Origin: Galerina marginata | Lineage: Eukaryota > Basidiomycota > Agaricomycetes > Agaricales > Galerinaceae | NCBI GenBank assembly: GCA_023014335.1 | Contig: JAECYW010000030.1 | Location: 434,001-498,000 of the forward strand | DNA length: 64,000 nt | Direction: 5' to 3' | Shown: positions 1 through 10,174 of the stretch, one piece after another | How the letters are laid out: the number at the start of each line of letters is the position of its first letter | Position numbering within the stretch: position 1 is the stretch's first letter | Made by a program: the position numbers and the translations under genes | The notes under the pieces: generated by a model | Databases searched by the model: none | Told to the model about the DNA's origin: nothing | What the model saw: the letters and a program-made list of their open reading frames with translations, nothing else

Positions 1-783
1 ACAATCTGCACCGGTCTTGCTGGAAAGAGGGCTATGAACGATGAGGTCAATCAACTGAACTGAACCGAAAACACCACATTAATGAGGGACAGACATACTG
101 TGGATGGAAACAACATGCGCCTTGCGTACGCAAACCACTTCCCAAGGAACTGTGGCGCAAATAGCTTTGTAAATCTCCACCATCTTGGTTTTGGCCTAAG
201 TTACAAAACTATCAGTGACGCTTACACAGAGAGGGAGGCAAAACGAATTCACCTGGCTTTCGGACAGCCCCCAAAAAAAAAGGTCAATATCTGATGTTGC
301 AAAGGCCGACTGATACCACTCATTTCTTCTTTTTGCATTGGGATTGCCTTTGAAAGGCTCCAGGCAAGCTTGTACAGAACCGCCGGCGGCAATGACGTTG
401 TCCCAGGATATGTTAGAGAGTATATTGTGAGTGAAAATGTTCCAATTAAACCTAAATTCGTCTATAGTAGGAACGATGGAAGGTGTGCCTGGGTCCTTCC
501 GGAGATGGGGAGGCAGTGGCATAATGAAGTGTTCGTCATGGTATTCGGCAAACGGCCTTCCAACTACCTTCCAAACGTTGAAATTCTGGGCGAAGACGTC
601 GAAAAGGCCAACAAATGGATTTAGAAGGTCAACGTGTCCACGATCGCCTGCGAAAAGTCTCCTAAGATTTTCTTCATAGCTAATCGCGCGCTGTAAGACA
701 AGGTCCAAAGATTGGCCAGACGAGAGAGAGAAAACTCCTTCGAGAAATTGCTGGACATCGTCTGCCGTGGCAAATCCGCGCAT
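1..783 (-). CDS. Nucleotidyltransferase-like conserved fungal protein, 3' end beyond window
   Basis: Three exons on the minus strand join in phase: 783-253, 195-99 and 19-1, separated by GT-AG introns of 57 and 79 nt. The gene continues past position 1. The ATG at 783 opens a helical N-terminus (MRGFATADDVQQFLEG); an in-frame ATG at 846 is an alternative. Conserved blocks include NPFVGLFDVF, FRFNWNIFT, IAAGGSV and, 27 residues after the Gly-Gly-Ser, SDIDLFFWGL. The GGS...DxD spacing resembles the active site of minimal nucleotidyltransferases; this is inference from the motif, not established function. Exon 2 carries a second conserved block (KMVEIYKAIC, VVCVRKAHVVS). I recognise this as a widespread, functionally uncharacterised family in mushroom genomes. 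A relic of the same gene lies at 29,590-29,730. Confidence 0.65.
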
Positions 784-924
784 TGCAGACTCTCGTGAAA
801 GAAAGCGCCAAAGTTGTTGGAAGAAGGTGAAGGTTTGTAAGAACATCACAATGTGCGATATCGACTTTTCCCTTCCTCTTTTTAAAGGTTGGAAGAAGGA
901 AATCGAGTCACCCGGAACAAACAA

Positions 925-1589
925 ATGAGCATGAGTCGTTTCATTGTGGGACTAGCGACTACAAGGATGCCGCCCGCCCAATTTAGTTTGTCGTCTCCCA
1001 AGGCGCAGGTGTTATGGCCGAGTCAAAGGTAGTCAGAGATAGCCGCGACCCTGGCGCGAATGTGTTCCTAACGTCCGAACCCGTTAAGTGCTGAAGGGCT
1101 ACGCCGCCTGGAGAAGCGTCTTCAGGGAGCCCCGCTTTGACAAGCGCCGCGAGATGAGGGTGAACGCCAATAGGAGCGAAAAAGCGTGTAAAAACAAATA
1201 ATATACTCGTACTCGGCTGGTCATGTTTCGGCGTCCTGCAACATCTACTGCAGGGTGTAAGATATTCCATCTTGTCGCCGTGTCCCAAAGTCGGACTTGA
1301 TCTCGTAAGAGGGCATTGCTATAGCCGCTGAGAACAACTCGCTGCGAATGTCGGTTAACCTGGAGATAGACAGAAAAGAGCTCGCAGTCGCTGTGCGTGT
1401 TTGGCAAAAGGAGGTTGCGACAAACAATGCGCCGCCAAAATATCATCATACTACTTGTTTCTAATTTCATGTTCAGTATGCATTATATGACGCGAAACAC
1501 TTTGTGGGTTCAAGGGTTTCGGATGCCGAACCGGGGTGAAGAGTGGCAGCGACAAGCTACGAGAATGACCACGACCGGCCAATCAATTG
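925..1589. other. Intergenic, nothing recognised
   Basis: Several overlapping short ORFs exist on the minus strand (for example 1470-1099) but none has recognisable motifs or plausible intron structure. I see no RNA gene here. Confidence 0.4.
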
Positions 1590-1970
1590 AAAATACACGC
1601 GGGTGCGTCGGCCTTTGTTTCATGAACTAAACCGTCCTCCTAGCCGTTCCTTGTAGATAAATCGTCGAGTCAACTACAGACAGCAGTCCGGACGACGTGG
1701 TGATTGACTCGAATTCACCAATGTCAAAGTACGCCCAGGCATTACGGGTCGAATAGTGAGTCGGGATTCACACGGGCGCTTCGGTGTTGTTTCATGAACT
1801 AAACCGTCCTCCTGACCGTTCCTCGTAGTAATGGTTGAGTCAACTACACGCAGCAATCCAGACGATGTAATTCCTGGGCGTACTTTGACATCGGTGAATT
1901 CGAGTCAATCATTACGGGTCGAATAGTGAGTCGGGATTCACGCGGGCGCTTCGGTATTGTTTCCTCGTAG
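1590..1970. repeat. Imperfect ~170-bp tandem repeat with one internally inverted segment
   Basis: Blocks recur about 170 bp apart. The stretch beginning attacgggtcgaatagtgag occurs at 1741 and 1911, and the stretch beginning catgaactaaaccgtcctcc occurs at 1621 and 1794. Between them a 38-bp segment at 1702-1739 reappears as its reverse complement at 1873-1910 with one mismatch. So one segment has flipped within an otherwise direct repeat. There is no coding capacity. Confidence 0.85.
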
Positions 1971-2060
1971 ATACTTACGCTTTCTCACTTACAGGGTCAT
2001 CGACGACCTTCTTCACTCACCCAATATCGTTCTAGGAGGAGTCAAATGAGTACGTTAGCG

Positions 2061-2070
2061 CCTATAAAGG
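2061..2070 (+). promoter_or_regulatory. TATA box of the 2136 gene
   Basis: cctataaagg lies 66-75 nt before the ATG at 2136. Between them a short direct repeat, ccactgtcaaacca, occurs twice, the second copy running into the start codon context. Confidence 0.6.
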
Positions 2071-2135
2071 CGGGACAGAGCGCAGTTTGACACGACCCCA
2101 CCACTGTCAAACCACAAACCATCCACTGTCAAACC

Positions 2136-2725
2136 ATGCCTTCCTCGCGCTTACAAACTCCTCTTGCTCATAATGTAAATCAGCTCTTCTGCAAGTTATC
2201 TTCAAGTTCAGTTTACTTACAACCTTACTTCATAGGCAAGGTATACCGTCGTCCGAGCAAGGCTATACAGCGTCTTCAGCGCCCATCCTATATCTGTTCC
2301 TGTGTTAACGAGAATCGCCGGTCGCCAACGATTCCCCGTTGTCGAAGAGGTCTTCTCAGAAAGGAGAACGCAGCCATATATTCACGACGTTATCGTAACC
2401 GTCCAATGGGCAGGTCGTTGGTATCGTTTTCAAATCTTCTTCAAAAACCACTGCCTGCTGCACATAAATCCAACGGTTGCGTCAACGGTTCCGGGATGCC
2501 GTTGGAATGGGGACGTTGTCATCATGCGCCTTGGAATTAGCACTCCCAGTGTGGTAAATATGACTGGGGATGATTGGCGTGCCGCTGATTCTGCTCTTAG
2601 AGGGTGTGTTTCCTTCGTCCTTTTCCTACTCTTGGGCGCCTCATACCACCCTGCTCTTTTATAGTTTTCTTCGCCACGCAAGGCAAGGCAGGCGCCTAGT
2701 ATTGCCAAGGCACCTTGTCTTTTAA
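2136..2725 (+). CDS. Small conserved hypothetical protein, 155 aa, three exons
   Basis: Exons 2136-2174, 2236-2603 and 2665-2725 join in phase through two GT-AG introns of 61 nt each, giving 155 residues. The middle exon carries the conserved core: VVEEVFSERR, YIHDVIVTVQWAGRWYRFQ, then NGDVVIMRLG and SVVNMTGDD. The C-terminus (FLRHARQGRRLVLPRHLVF) is basic. I recognise the core as recurrent in Agaricomycete genomes, usually in repeat-rich DNA, but know of no function. No transmembrane segment or signal peptide is evident. The perfect phasing and the TATA box upstream suggest an intact, possibly expressed gene. Confidence 0.65.
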
Positions 2726-3071
2726 AATCTCAAGATGTCCGAAAGAATTCAAGTCCAAGGTCAAATTTCGTTTTCAATGTGCTGCCTTCCGTTTTATTAC
2801 ATAGCCTGTCAGAAATTGGAAAGTTAGGGGGTAGTTGTAATTAGCTTAATCACGGACGCTTTCCAGAACAAGGGATTGGTTTGTGCATGGATTAGCAGTT
2901 ACTTTGTTCTTAGCCAGTTAAAGATTATATTGTTCTTCGCCAATGAACATCGGAACAACGATCCGACCGGCTCATTCTTGTATAAATATTCCTCACCCAA
3001 GTACCAAGTACAACACTTTTCCCTCTCAATTGCTTTCATCGCTCGCCTTTCACAGACCACAACACCTGTCA
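2726..3071. other. Intergenic with TATA-like site
   Basis: No gene is recognised. A TATA-like sequence (ttgtataaatatt, about 2979-2991) lies some 80 nt before the ATG of the truncated transposase ORF. Confidence 0.4.
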
Positions 3072-3662
3072 ATGCTCCCCCAACCACCAAACTGGACCTC
3101 AAATGGCACCATTTATGCTGTTTGTCCGGATCGCCGCTGTGGTTGCATTCATAAACCAACGTATAAAGAAGGCACTTTGACACCGGAGTACCCGCCATAC
3201 TGCTCTCACAGACAATTTTCAAGTAGTCCTTCCTGCGGCGCGTCTCTCCTTGAACCTCAAATCATCAATGCTGTTAAACCTCAAGTTCCCGTCAAGCCCT
3301 TCATTTATTACGACCTCAACTTCCAGGGTTGGCTTTCAGCAATAGTTTTGGATCCAGACCATGAAAAGTTCATGGATACTGCATGGAAGAAGACGAATGC
3401 AAATGCGACAGAAGATATGAACTGGATTTTCGGCAGTTATTACCATGATTTTTTAACCCCCAACGACCTGAGATTGTCCATAAATGGCTCTTCTGGACTT
3501 CCTATGGAAGCATCTCTCCGTCACCGGGTAGTGCAACATTTACACGGATATATTTGCAAATTTGGTTGCACCTATTTCTTGCTGCTGTCGTGGCTGATTG
3601 GCATCCTTGGTTTAATTGCAATGGATTTCATAAGGTATTGGTTATTTACTCCCAAAATTTAA
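3072..3662 (+). pseudogene. Truncated Tnp2-family (CACTA) transposase with a foreign hydrophobic tail
   Basis: The 196-residue ORF from ATG 3072 matches the cysteine-rich N-terminal part of the complete transposase encoded at 20,612-16,841: both share a TIYA.CPD..C block, a CSH...SCG block, VPVKPF/VPIKPF and a D(T/A)AW motif. Similarity stops after about residue 140, so the catalytic region (VDAMHN block in the full copy) is missing. The last about 50 residues instead contain a hydrophobic stretch (TYFLLLSWLIGILGLIAMDF) that looks like a membrane segment. The ORF has no internal stop and a TATA-like site precedes it. It is most simply a decayed CACTA fragment; a captured new reading frame cannot be excluded. 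Confidence 0.7.
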
Positions 3663-4479
3663 CAGCAGTTGACTATTGCTCTCAGGTGACATGTGACAAC
3701 CGCTGAATATGCTGAATCATCAACGCTGGGAGTTCGATGAATAAGCAAGTGATCTATCCTCCAAACAACGGATAATCTCGTGTTGAACATTTTCAATTTT
3801 TTCTCCCTGCTTGCGTTCATGTTATGTCGTCGAATACGTGGCTGATGCCCTTGGTGCATCATATTCTGTAGTTCGAAAATCGTATCCTTTCTTGAATATC
3901 CTTAGAGGTTCTTCACAATCTCACGCCTTTCCTGTTCCGTACCATCACCTACCTCAACATCACCCACCTCCCGCCCTCCTTTTACGTTGTTACGCGCCCT
4001 TGGCATACTACATAAATTAGCTGCTAAACAACAGATTGGAAAATTGTTATAACTGGGTTGACAATCGTCATTGTCGCGTGTGGCGCGAATGCTGCCCTCC
4101 ACTTTTTTCAAATCTTGTACGTCCCTTGCTCATGTTCCCTTCTTTCTTATCCTCATTCTGCACAGCACGCTCAGTCTGCTTGTGGACACACTGAAGAGTG
4201 ACTCAATCTAAATCTTCTTAACTTTTTCAAAGATATATGTGTACACATATGGCCGACACCGCCCTGCCTCGTTGAGGTGGCCATAGCTTCCATACCATAT
4301 TCATTACCTCGGGCGGCGTCAACGTGGACGCCTTGGCACCATCTACTGCCGCCTCCGCTTCCACGCCCCATGATCGCCCCTTCGACCGCTAACGTCATAC
4401 GATGCCGCTGCGTCGCTTCTACCTCCGACGTCGATGCGCATGACACGGCCCCATCACCGCGATTTCCTCCACCCACGTC
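3663..4479. other. Intergenic, relic DNA
   Basis: No gene is recognised. A short stretch at about 3716-3745 (gttcgatgaataagcaag-like) is shared with about 35,640-35,672, suggesting remnants of the same dispersed repeat. Confidence 0.4.
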
Positions 4480-4770
4480 TTGGAGAGTTTGCCCCACACA
4501 TCCAGACATCTCCCATTAATCACCGATCGAATCTCTTTCTCTCCCAGGATAGTTCCTCCTCCCCCAGTGATCACACCAAGGATTCAAATTGATCTCACAA
4601 TGAGAGGAATCAATAGCGTTAGAGAAAAATCACCACGTCGAGAGCTTACGCCGTCAGTCAATGGCGACTCGATCATGCCAACAGTGATGGCAAATCCGAA
4701 TTGACTGTTTTGTCACCCCCGCTAGGAAGATACCAAAACCTTCAGGGGAACCAGGACGCCCCAATTCAGG
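4480..4770 (+). pseudogene. Decayed copy of the KIPKPSGEPGRPNSGG family
   Basis: Translation gives RHLPLITDRISF, IVPPPPVITPRIQ, LTPSV and, after frameshifts, KIPKPSGEPGRPNSG. These match in order the intact gene on the minus strand at 23,252-22,517 (RHRPLITNRIAF, AIPPPPQITPRTQ, LTPSV, KIPKPSGEPGRPNSGG). The copy is out of frame between blocks and lacks the later exons. Confidence 0.75.
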
Positions 4771-5931
4771 GGGATCGGTATCAGTATGCAGAGAGATCGT
4801 GCCTTATAATGTCGGGAACGAAACTACCGTATTTCAACTGACAGAAATTGCCCGTGGCGAAGCGCTTATTTCGGTGATTTTTGGCTCTGAGTTTGAGTCC
4901 TGCAAAGGACAAAAACTGCTAAGTCCCTCCGACTTGGAGAAATGCAGGGTTTCTGCCGTTTTCCTGATGCCTTGCGTCAATTCAAGGGTGTTCGCGTCCG
5001 CTCCTTCACCTCGATCTCTCCATCATTCCTGATTTCCGTTGGGATTAGAAAACCCATGGCCTAGCCGAAACTTTCTTGATTATTGTGGGAGATGTCGATG
5101 GAGAGGTTATCCTGTTCCACGACACCTTCGTCCTTCGCAAGCGATAGACCGTTGCCGCGGCTCCCGCTACCAAACCCGCTTCAACGAAAAGCTTAGCGAT
5201 GCAGACGACACCCACTCTCCTCCCACCTCTCGGCTCAACCAGTAAATCCGGCCTTGATAGGCTGAAGGAGCCCACCGCGACTGCAGACACGGCCGTCAAC
5301 ACCCAGACCCGGTATGTCCCCCCCTCCTTTCATTTTTTTTTTACCCGGAATCTAATCTTTTATTTTTGATTTTAAGTTGCGAGCATGCGCCGACCGCCTA
5401 CCCCTTGCCCACCAAGCTCTCTGCCACTCCTATGGCGAAAGACTTCCTGGCCCTCAATTTGACCTGACGCTGCGGCTCAAGCTCAAGATGGGCTGGACAG
5501 AAGGTGAGTAATGATTGAATGAATCTATGACGTGTTGTTTACCTGTTTATCCTGAAAGGTCAGCTAACCCTTATTCAACATGGCTGTTGCGGCTGTGGAA
5601 GGCACGAACTTCAGCATTTGAGATGGGAGGTTGGCATGCAGAGAAAGATGCTGCCCTTAGATTTATGGCCTCTTTTTTCTATCGGCGGAGACTTTGGTAA
5701 ACGTCTGCCAAAATGACATCATGCTTGGGCTGATTTCGATGCAGACCTCATATTGATACCAGATGCATTTTATGCTTCGCCCTCAGCAGTACTCGTACAT
5801 ACATGCACTCTCCCACCCCTTTCCCCGATTCATACCAATTATCAAGTATTGTAATATCGACGTCATCGTCATCGTTGCATCTCCCTGGACCTCGTGATGA
5901 GGGCATCCGTATAGGAGACGGCGATTCTAGA
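4771..5931. other. Intergenic, nothing firmly recognised
   Basis: Short ORFs on both strands (for example 4799-5032 plus, 5302-5045 minus) show no motif I can name. A T-rich run lies near 5,330-5,342. Confidence 0.35.
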
Positions 5932-6670
5932 CTATATTATAATGGGCATGAGTCGAACCGTCTTCAAAGCTGGCACCAACAAGAATACTGCAACTCTGTC
6001 TTTACCAGCAGCCCTGCATCTTTGTCTTTCCTCCAGAAACGATGTCTCATTTCCCTGAAATAACTCCAACTCCTCTGCTTGTTGCAGCGGTCCTGTGAAT
6101 GTGCTGTCAACCTCGACCAGGAGGGCCGCTTCTCCCCCATCTTCATTGGGCGGGATCACCCTCGCATCGGCAATAATAGCGACAAAGCTATCAGTTGAAA
6201 CGGTATTACTGGTGGCTGTTAAGGCAATGCAGGCCAGATTATCCAACATTGTGCGGTTATCCTTCGAGCTTCCTTGTTAGTTCGGCCTTCCAGTCAAACT
6301 TGGAAGCTGTGCCATACCTGTACCCAATGTTTTAATAATGAATCGGCTTTATTCAATGATAGCCCGTGCTCTAATCGTGGCGCGGACTTGGCAATACGTC
6401 GTCTTTCTTGCTCTCGTAGACAGACGGTCTTCTTATGGACTGGCCAGTCGACCTTCTGGCACTCTCTGCTCTGTTGAAATGGTAATGCGTTTGTTTATAC
6501 ACATCTAAAGGGGCACATACACAATAATGTGATATGCGGCAAGAGCCGCAACACTTGAAAGCAATCCTTGTTTCGTATTCTGTTAGATAACAGGTCTGGC
6601 ACTGAAAGCCAGGATGATCGTCGCTGGATGGGCAAGGTGTTGGCATTGTGATATATGGTATGTCGGACAA
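5932..6670 (-). CDS. MYND-type zinc finger protein, 210 aa
   Basis: Exons 6670-6521, 6470-6318 and 6261-5932 join in phase 0 through introns of 50 and 56 nt. Exon 1 gives FQCQTCYLTEYETRIAFKCC and GSCRISHYC; exon 2 begins SRECQKVDWPVHKKTVC. Together they form the C-x2-C...C-x2-C...YC-x3-C...H-x3-C pattern of a MYND finger, a protein-protein interaction zinc fold. The C-terminal exon is acidic and poorly characterised (FVAIIADARVIPP); mushroom MYND proteins often have such lineage-specific tails. The exact splice choice before exon 3 is less certain than the first junction. Many MYND-finger paralogs exist in these genomes, and the partner is unknown. Confidence 0.7.
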
Positions 6671-6866
6671 CGCAAAGCCTGTCTATCGCTGGGAAGGAAT
6701 GAATTAATATGCGACGATAAATGACTCGATCTGCTACTGTTCTTTTGGTCGTTGAAATGCTGCGAGTCATTGCACCAGGTGCTCCCGAGACGGCAGCGAG
6801 TCGCTCAGGGATGGGGATCGCCTCCACGAAAAGGAGACGCCAGAAAATGACTCGGTCATGAATAGC

Positions 6867-7020
6867 TAGATATCCGTTCGTGGGACCCGCTGATGATGAG
6901 CGGGCGAGTAAGAGGCATTTCGCCGTCGGCGTGGTGAGTCAGGACGATGGTTTGTATCCGTTCGTGGGACCCGCTGATGATGAGCGGGCGAATCGGGATA
7001 AAAGTCATTTCGCCGTGGGT
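6867..7020. repeat. Minisatellite with internal palindrome, copy locus 1
   Basis: About 1.7 units of a roughly 90-bp repeat: the block tatccgttcgtgggacccgc starts at about 6871 and again at about 6956. Each unit contains a hairpin-forming palindrome, CCCGCT-gatgatg-AGCGGG. The same unit is present in the opposite orientation in a longer array at 23,554-23,850. It lies directly upstream of the intact gene at 7151. Confidence 0.85.
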
Positions 7021-7095
7021 GAGTGAGGAGGTCGGAAGTCCCTGGCGTGCGCGGCTGACTCGACCAACCCTTGCCGCATTCCATACCATCGAGAA

Positions 7096-7107
7096 ACCTA
7101 TAAATGG
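7096..7107 (+). promoter_or_regulatory. TATA box of the 7151 gene
   Basis: cctataaatgg lies about 50 nt before the ATG at 7151, immediately 3' of the minisatellite copy. Confidence 0.55.
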
Positions 7108-7150
7108 ACCACCGCATCCTCTGTACTCAGAGCCGTCGACCGTTGACGGT

Positions 7151-9060
7151 ATGTACCGCTATAACTTGGAGAACAGCCATATCGATCATGAAGATGTGGA
7201 AATGGATCAGGTAGCTCAACAGCTAAACGAGGTTAGCAATCTTGTATCTGATTTCTGATTTGCTAGCACATACTCATGCTCGTCTAGGAATATTCTATTC
7301 AAGATATGGTCTCAAAGGTGTGTACTTTGGAATTTACCGTGAGATTATTGCTTACCTCAAGCTCGAGATGGGAGAGCTATGGAAGAAAAACCAGGAGTTA
7401 GAGGCCATGATGAAAGACGCAACAAGGCGGGCCAAGGAAGCCGAAGACAAGCTTGCCGATCTCTTCAACGTCGACCGGCGTCCCGATCAGGGCGCGCCGT
7501 CACGTCTGGCTTCCAACGGACGTATCCACAATGACATGCAAGTCTCGACCACGAACCATAAGGGAAAGCAACGCGACCAAGGAAATGACGCCGACGACGA
7601 GGGCGATCCGGACCAGGTACTAGTAAACTTTTCCTTCTTAAGCTTTTGATTCGATAACAATATCAGGAGAAAGAACTTTTTAGTAGTTTGGCATCTAGGT
7701 TTCCGAAATCGATCATTGGCGGTGGTCCATCTCTCAGACTGAAACCTAGGGCAGCTGTTGGACCTTCGTTTGCGTCCGGCAATCTAGGCTCTCCTAGCAA
7801 TCTAGATACTTCACAATCATCCCAGAATAATTGCGCTGTTTCTCCAGAAAGTCCGAACTTGCGAGCATCCCAGCCTCCAGACACTCAAGTACGTTGTGAT
7901 GAAAAATGACTTGTGCTGGCCGCTGAGCGCTGAATTCCAGGTCGGATCGTTGGAAAGAGCGATTTTGCAACTAACCGATTGTGTCGCCAACCTGGCCAAC
8001 CAGATGTCAACCACGAAACCCTCACGGACAGCGAAATATGGAACTCTTCGGCCTCGTCAATTCAAACCTCCACCTCAGCGGGTCTCGACTCCAGATCGCA
8101 CTGAAAGATTGGTAAGGCCTTTGCTTGTAATCTAGAGGTTGGAATCATTAATTTATGAAACTAGAAATCGGTTCGCACGGTTATGAACAAGTTCTTTGAT
8201 ATCTCATGCGATAACGATATGCCGCTCAAGAACCCGGCTTCCGAAGCCGAGATTCAAGCCTATGAAGATGAAATAGGCCCTGGCCCTACTGCTCCTTACG
8301 CCCCGGATTGGGCAAACCTCAAAGGCCCATGGAATCACACCCTACTTGTCCTGTTCATGGGGGAGTACACGAGGCAGTACCCTATCGAGGATCAAGATGA
8401 ACAAGATGAAATTTGCAAGATGTTTATGGATAGGCTTGAAAGACTTCGGAGGAAGGTCAAGCAACGCGCGAAACTTCCTGGCGAAACAAACAGGGATGCA
8501 TATAGGCGTCTTCTGGCCAATGATATCCGTATTCTTAAAGAGCAAAGGCGTAACACGCGACGAAATGAGGTAGGAAAAACACCTTGATGTGGAAATGGTC
8601 TTGACGGTTTGTCCAGAGGTTTGAGACACGGAGTAAAATAACCGTGCAAAATGGAATGGTGCAGAGAGGCGAGGCCAAAATCATATGGAACCATTTGGAC
8701 GACATCTTAGACAAATTGGGAGCTGGGGGTATGAGTTCTGACGAAAGTGATATTGAGGATGGGATGCACGTATATTGGGTAAAGAGTATGGGGTGGCGTC
8801 GAAGGTCATTAACTGCGAGGATGATTTGGATTGACAGAGACCGGAATATCACAACTGCCTACAATAGCACAAGGCCAGGCAACCCTCCAAGGACCCGCAA
8901 GCGAAGGGTTAACGCAACTGAAACTTCGAGGAACGCGCCTCCCAATTTACCCATTAACTTCTATGACGAGGAATGGTATAAGCAACTGGACGGGATCCAG
9001 AAGAGAGAGCTCAATGCAGGGCCTGTGTTAGAATTACTGGAAGTTGATAGGATAAATTAA
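7151..9060 (+). CDS. Conserved hypothetical protein, 535 aa, seven exons
   Basis: Exons 7151-7231, 7288-7317, 7362-7616, 7667-7888, 7941-8111, 8165-8569 and 8617-9060 join with every intron in phase 0 (44-56 nt), giving 535 residues without a stop. The N-terminal third has a predicted coiled coil (LWKKNQELEAMMKDATRRAK and following). A Ser/Pro-rich linker follows, then an acidic-to-basic helical region (DEICKMFMDRLERLRRKVKQ). The C-terminal part carries conserved blocks: GGMSSDESD, WRRRSLTARMIWID, GNPPRTRKRR and LPINFYDEEWYKQL. I recognise the C-terminal blocks from many predicted Agaricomycete proteins that tend to sit in repeat-rich DNA, but no function is known to me. All junctions agree, so the gene appears intact. 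Confidence 0.75.
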
Positions 9061-9799
9061 CTTGGTTTGTGGGCCAATGCAAGCATGGCATGTACGACTC
9101 TTTCTCGTTGTCCTAAAAATTCCCAATGAATTCACAAACTTCCATGACATCAAACCGTGATAGCGTGATCCTCGACTACCTTCTGTTGGACACCGTGCAC
9201 CAAGGCTCAGTCGAACCCGACGATCAAACGAAAAGTTAAAAAGGAAGATCAGGGTTTTCAACATCCTGTCACCGCAACTCTCCTTTGTCCTCTTAAATAT
9301 GAATCATGATGCAACTCAACGGTATAAAGTTGTCACTCATGCTCTCTGACAGTCTCGCCGGAAAGAAATCACCTACTGCATACGACTTTCCTCGCTTTCT
9401 CTACCCAGATGGGCATGTTTACAACCCTGGCTCCATGGTCATCTTCTGATACGTCGAGCACCGACGCTCTTCCATGGCCGCATATGTCGTGATATGAGCG
9501 TGAAAAGCTCTTCGAGGGACATAGGCGGAAAGGCGCAGGCCAAATGGTACGTGGGCCTGTTGAAAGTTGATCGGGGTTTTAGCTGAACATTCTTTTTCAC
9601 AGAATCGCTCCAAGTCCTTGTAGGCCGACGACACATATAACGACTCAAGGAGCTAACGACAACTTGCGGGTTTAGGTTTATGTATGTGACGCTCGGCGAG
9701 TGATAAAAGCAATAGGATGGACGAGAGGCGCAGGTCGAAGGTAAGTAAGTACGTGGGGCACAGTGGGTTGTTGGTCATCCTTTGGCTGACCATGCATAC
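9061..9799. other. Intergenic, nothing recognised
   Basis: Only short overlapping ORFs without recognisable motifs. It precedes the ABC-transporter relic. Confidence 0.35.
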
Positions 9800-10100
9800 G
9801 AACCAGCCAACCACCAAACGACCGCCGACTTCCTCGTCGCCGTGACCGACCCCAATGCCTGCATCCCCCGCGCCGGTTTAGGCGTATTTGCCGAGGGTTG
9901 TGGGGAATCAGGAGAAGAAGGCAGCGTATATTGAGAGCGCGCATGCGGAATGGGCGAAGAGGAGTCGGAAAGATAGGTTTGTTGCTTTCGGTTTTTTCGT
10001 TGGGTTGGTGCTGAGTTGACACCCCTTTTTTTCTTTTTTCTTTAGTCCGTATTTGTTGAGTATCTCCACTCAGTCTCAGCCAGGACTTCGTGTAAGTGAG
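9800..10100 (+). pseudogene. Relic of a PDR-type (ABCG) drug-efflux transporter
   Basis: Three blocks appear in the expected order but in different frames. The first is NHQTTADFLVAVTDPNACIP (about 9808-9880), the conserved region after the first nucleotide-binding domain of fungal pleiotropic drug resistance transporters. The second is GNQEKKAAYIESAHAEWAKR (about 9900-9965). The third is SPYLLSISTQSQPGLR (about 10,046-10,095), matching the SPY...SIP...Q segment that precedes the transmembrane domain. The flanking domains are gone, and a frameshift separates blocks one and two. The identification rests on remembered family motifs. Confidence 0.6.
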
Positions 10101-10174
10101 TCGTTATGAGTTCGTTCATTGTTTGGAGAGGCGTGTCGGACCATTAAAGACTCACTATTTCATTCTTGACTCCT

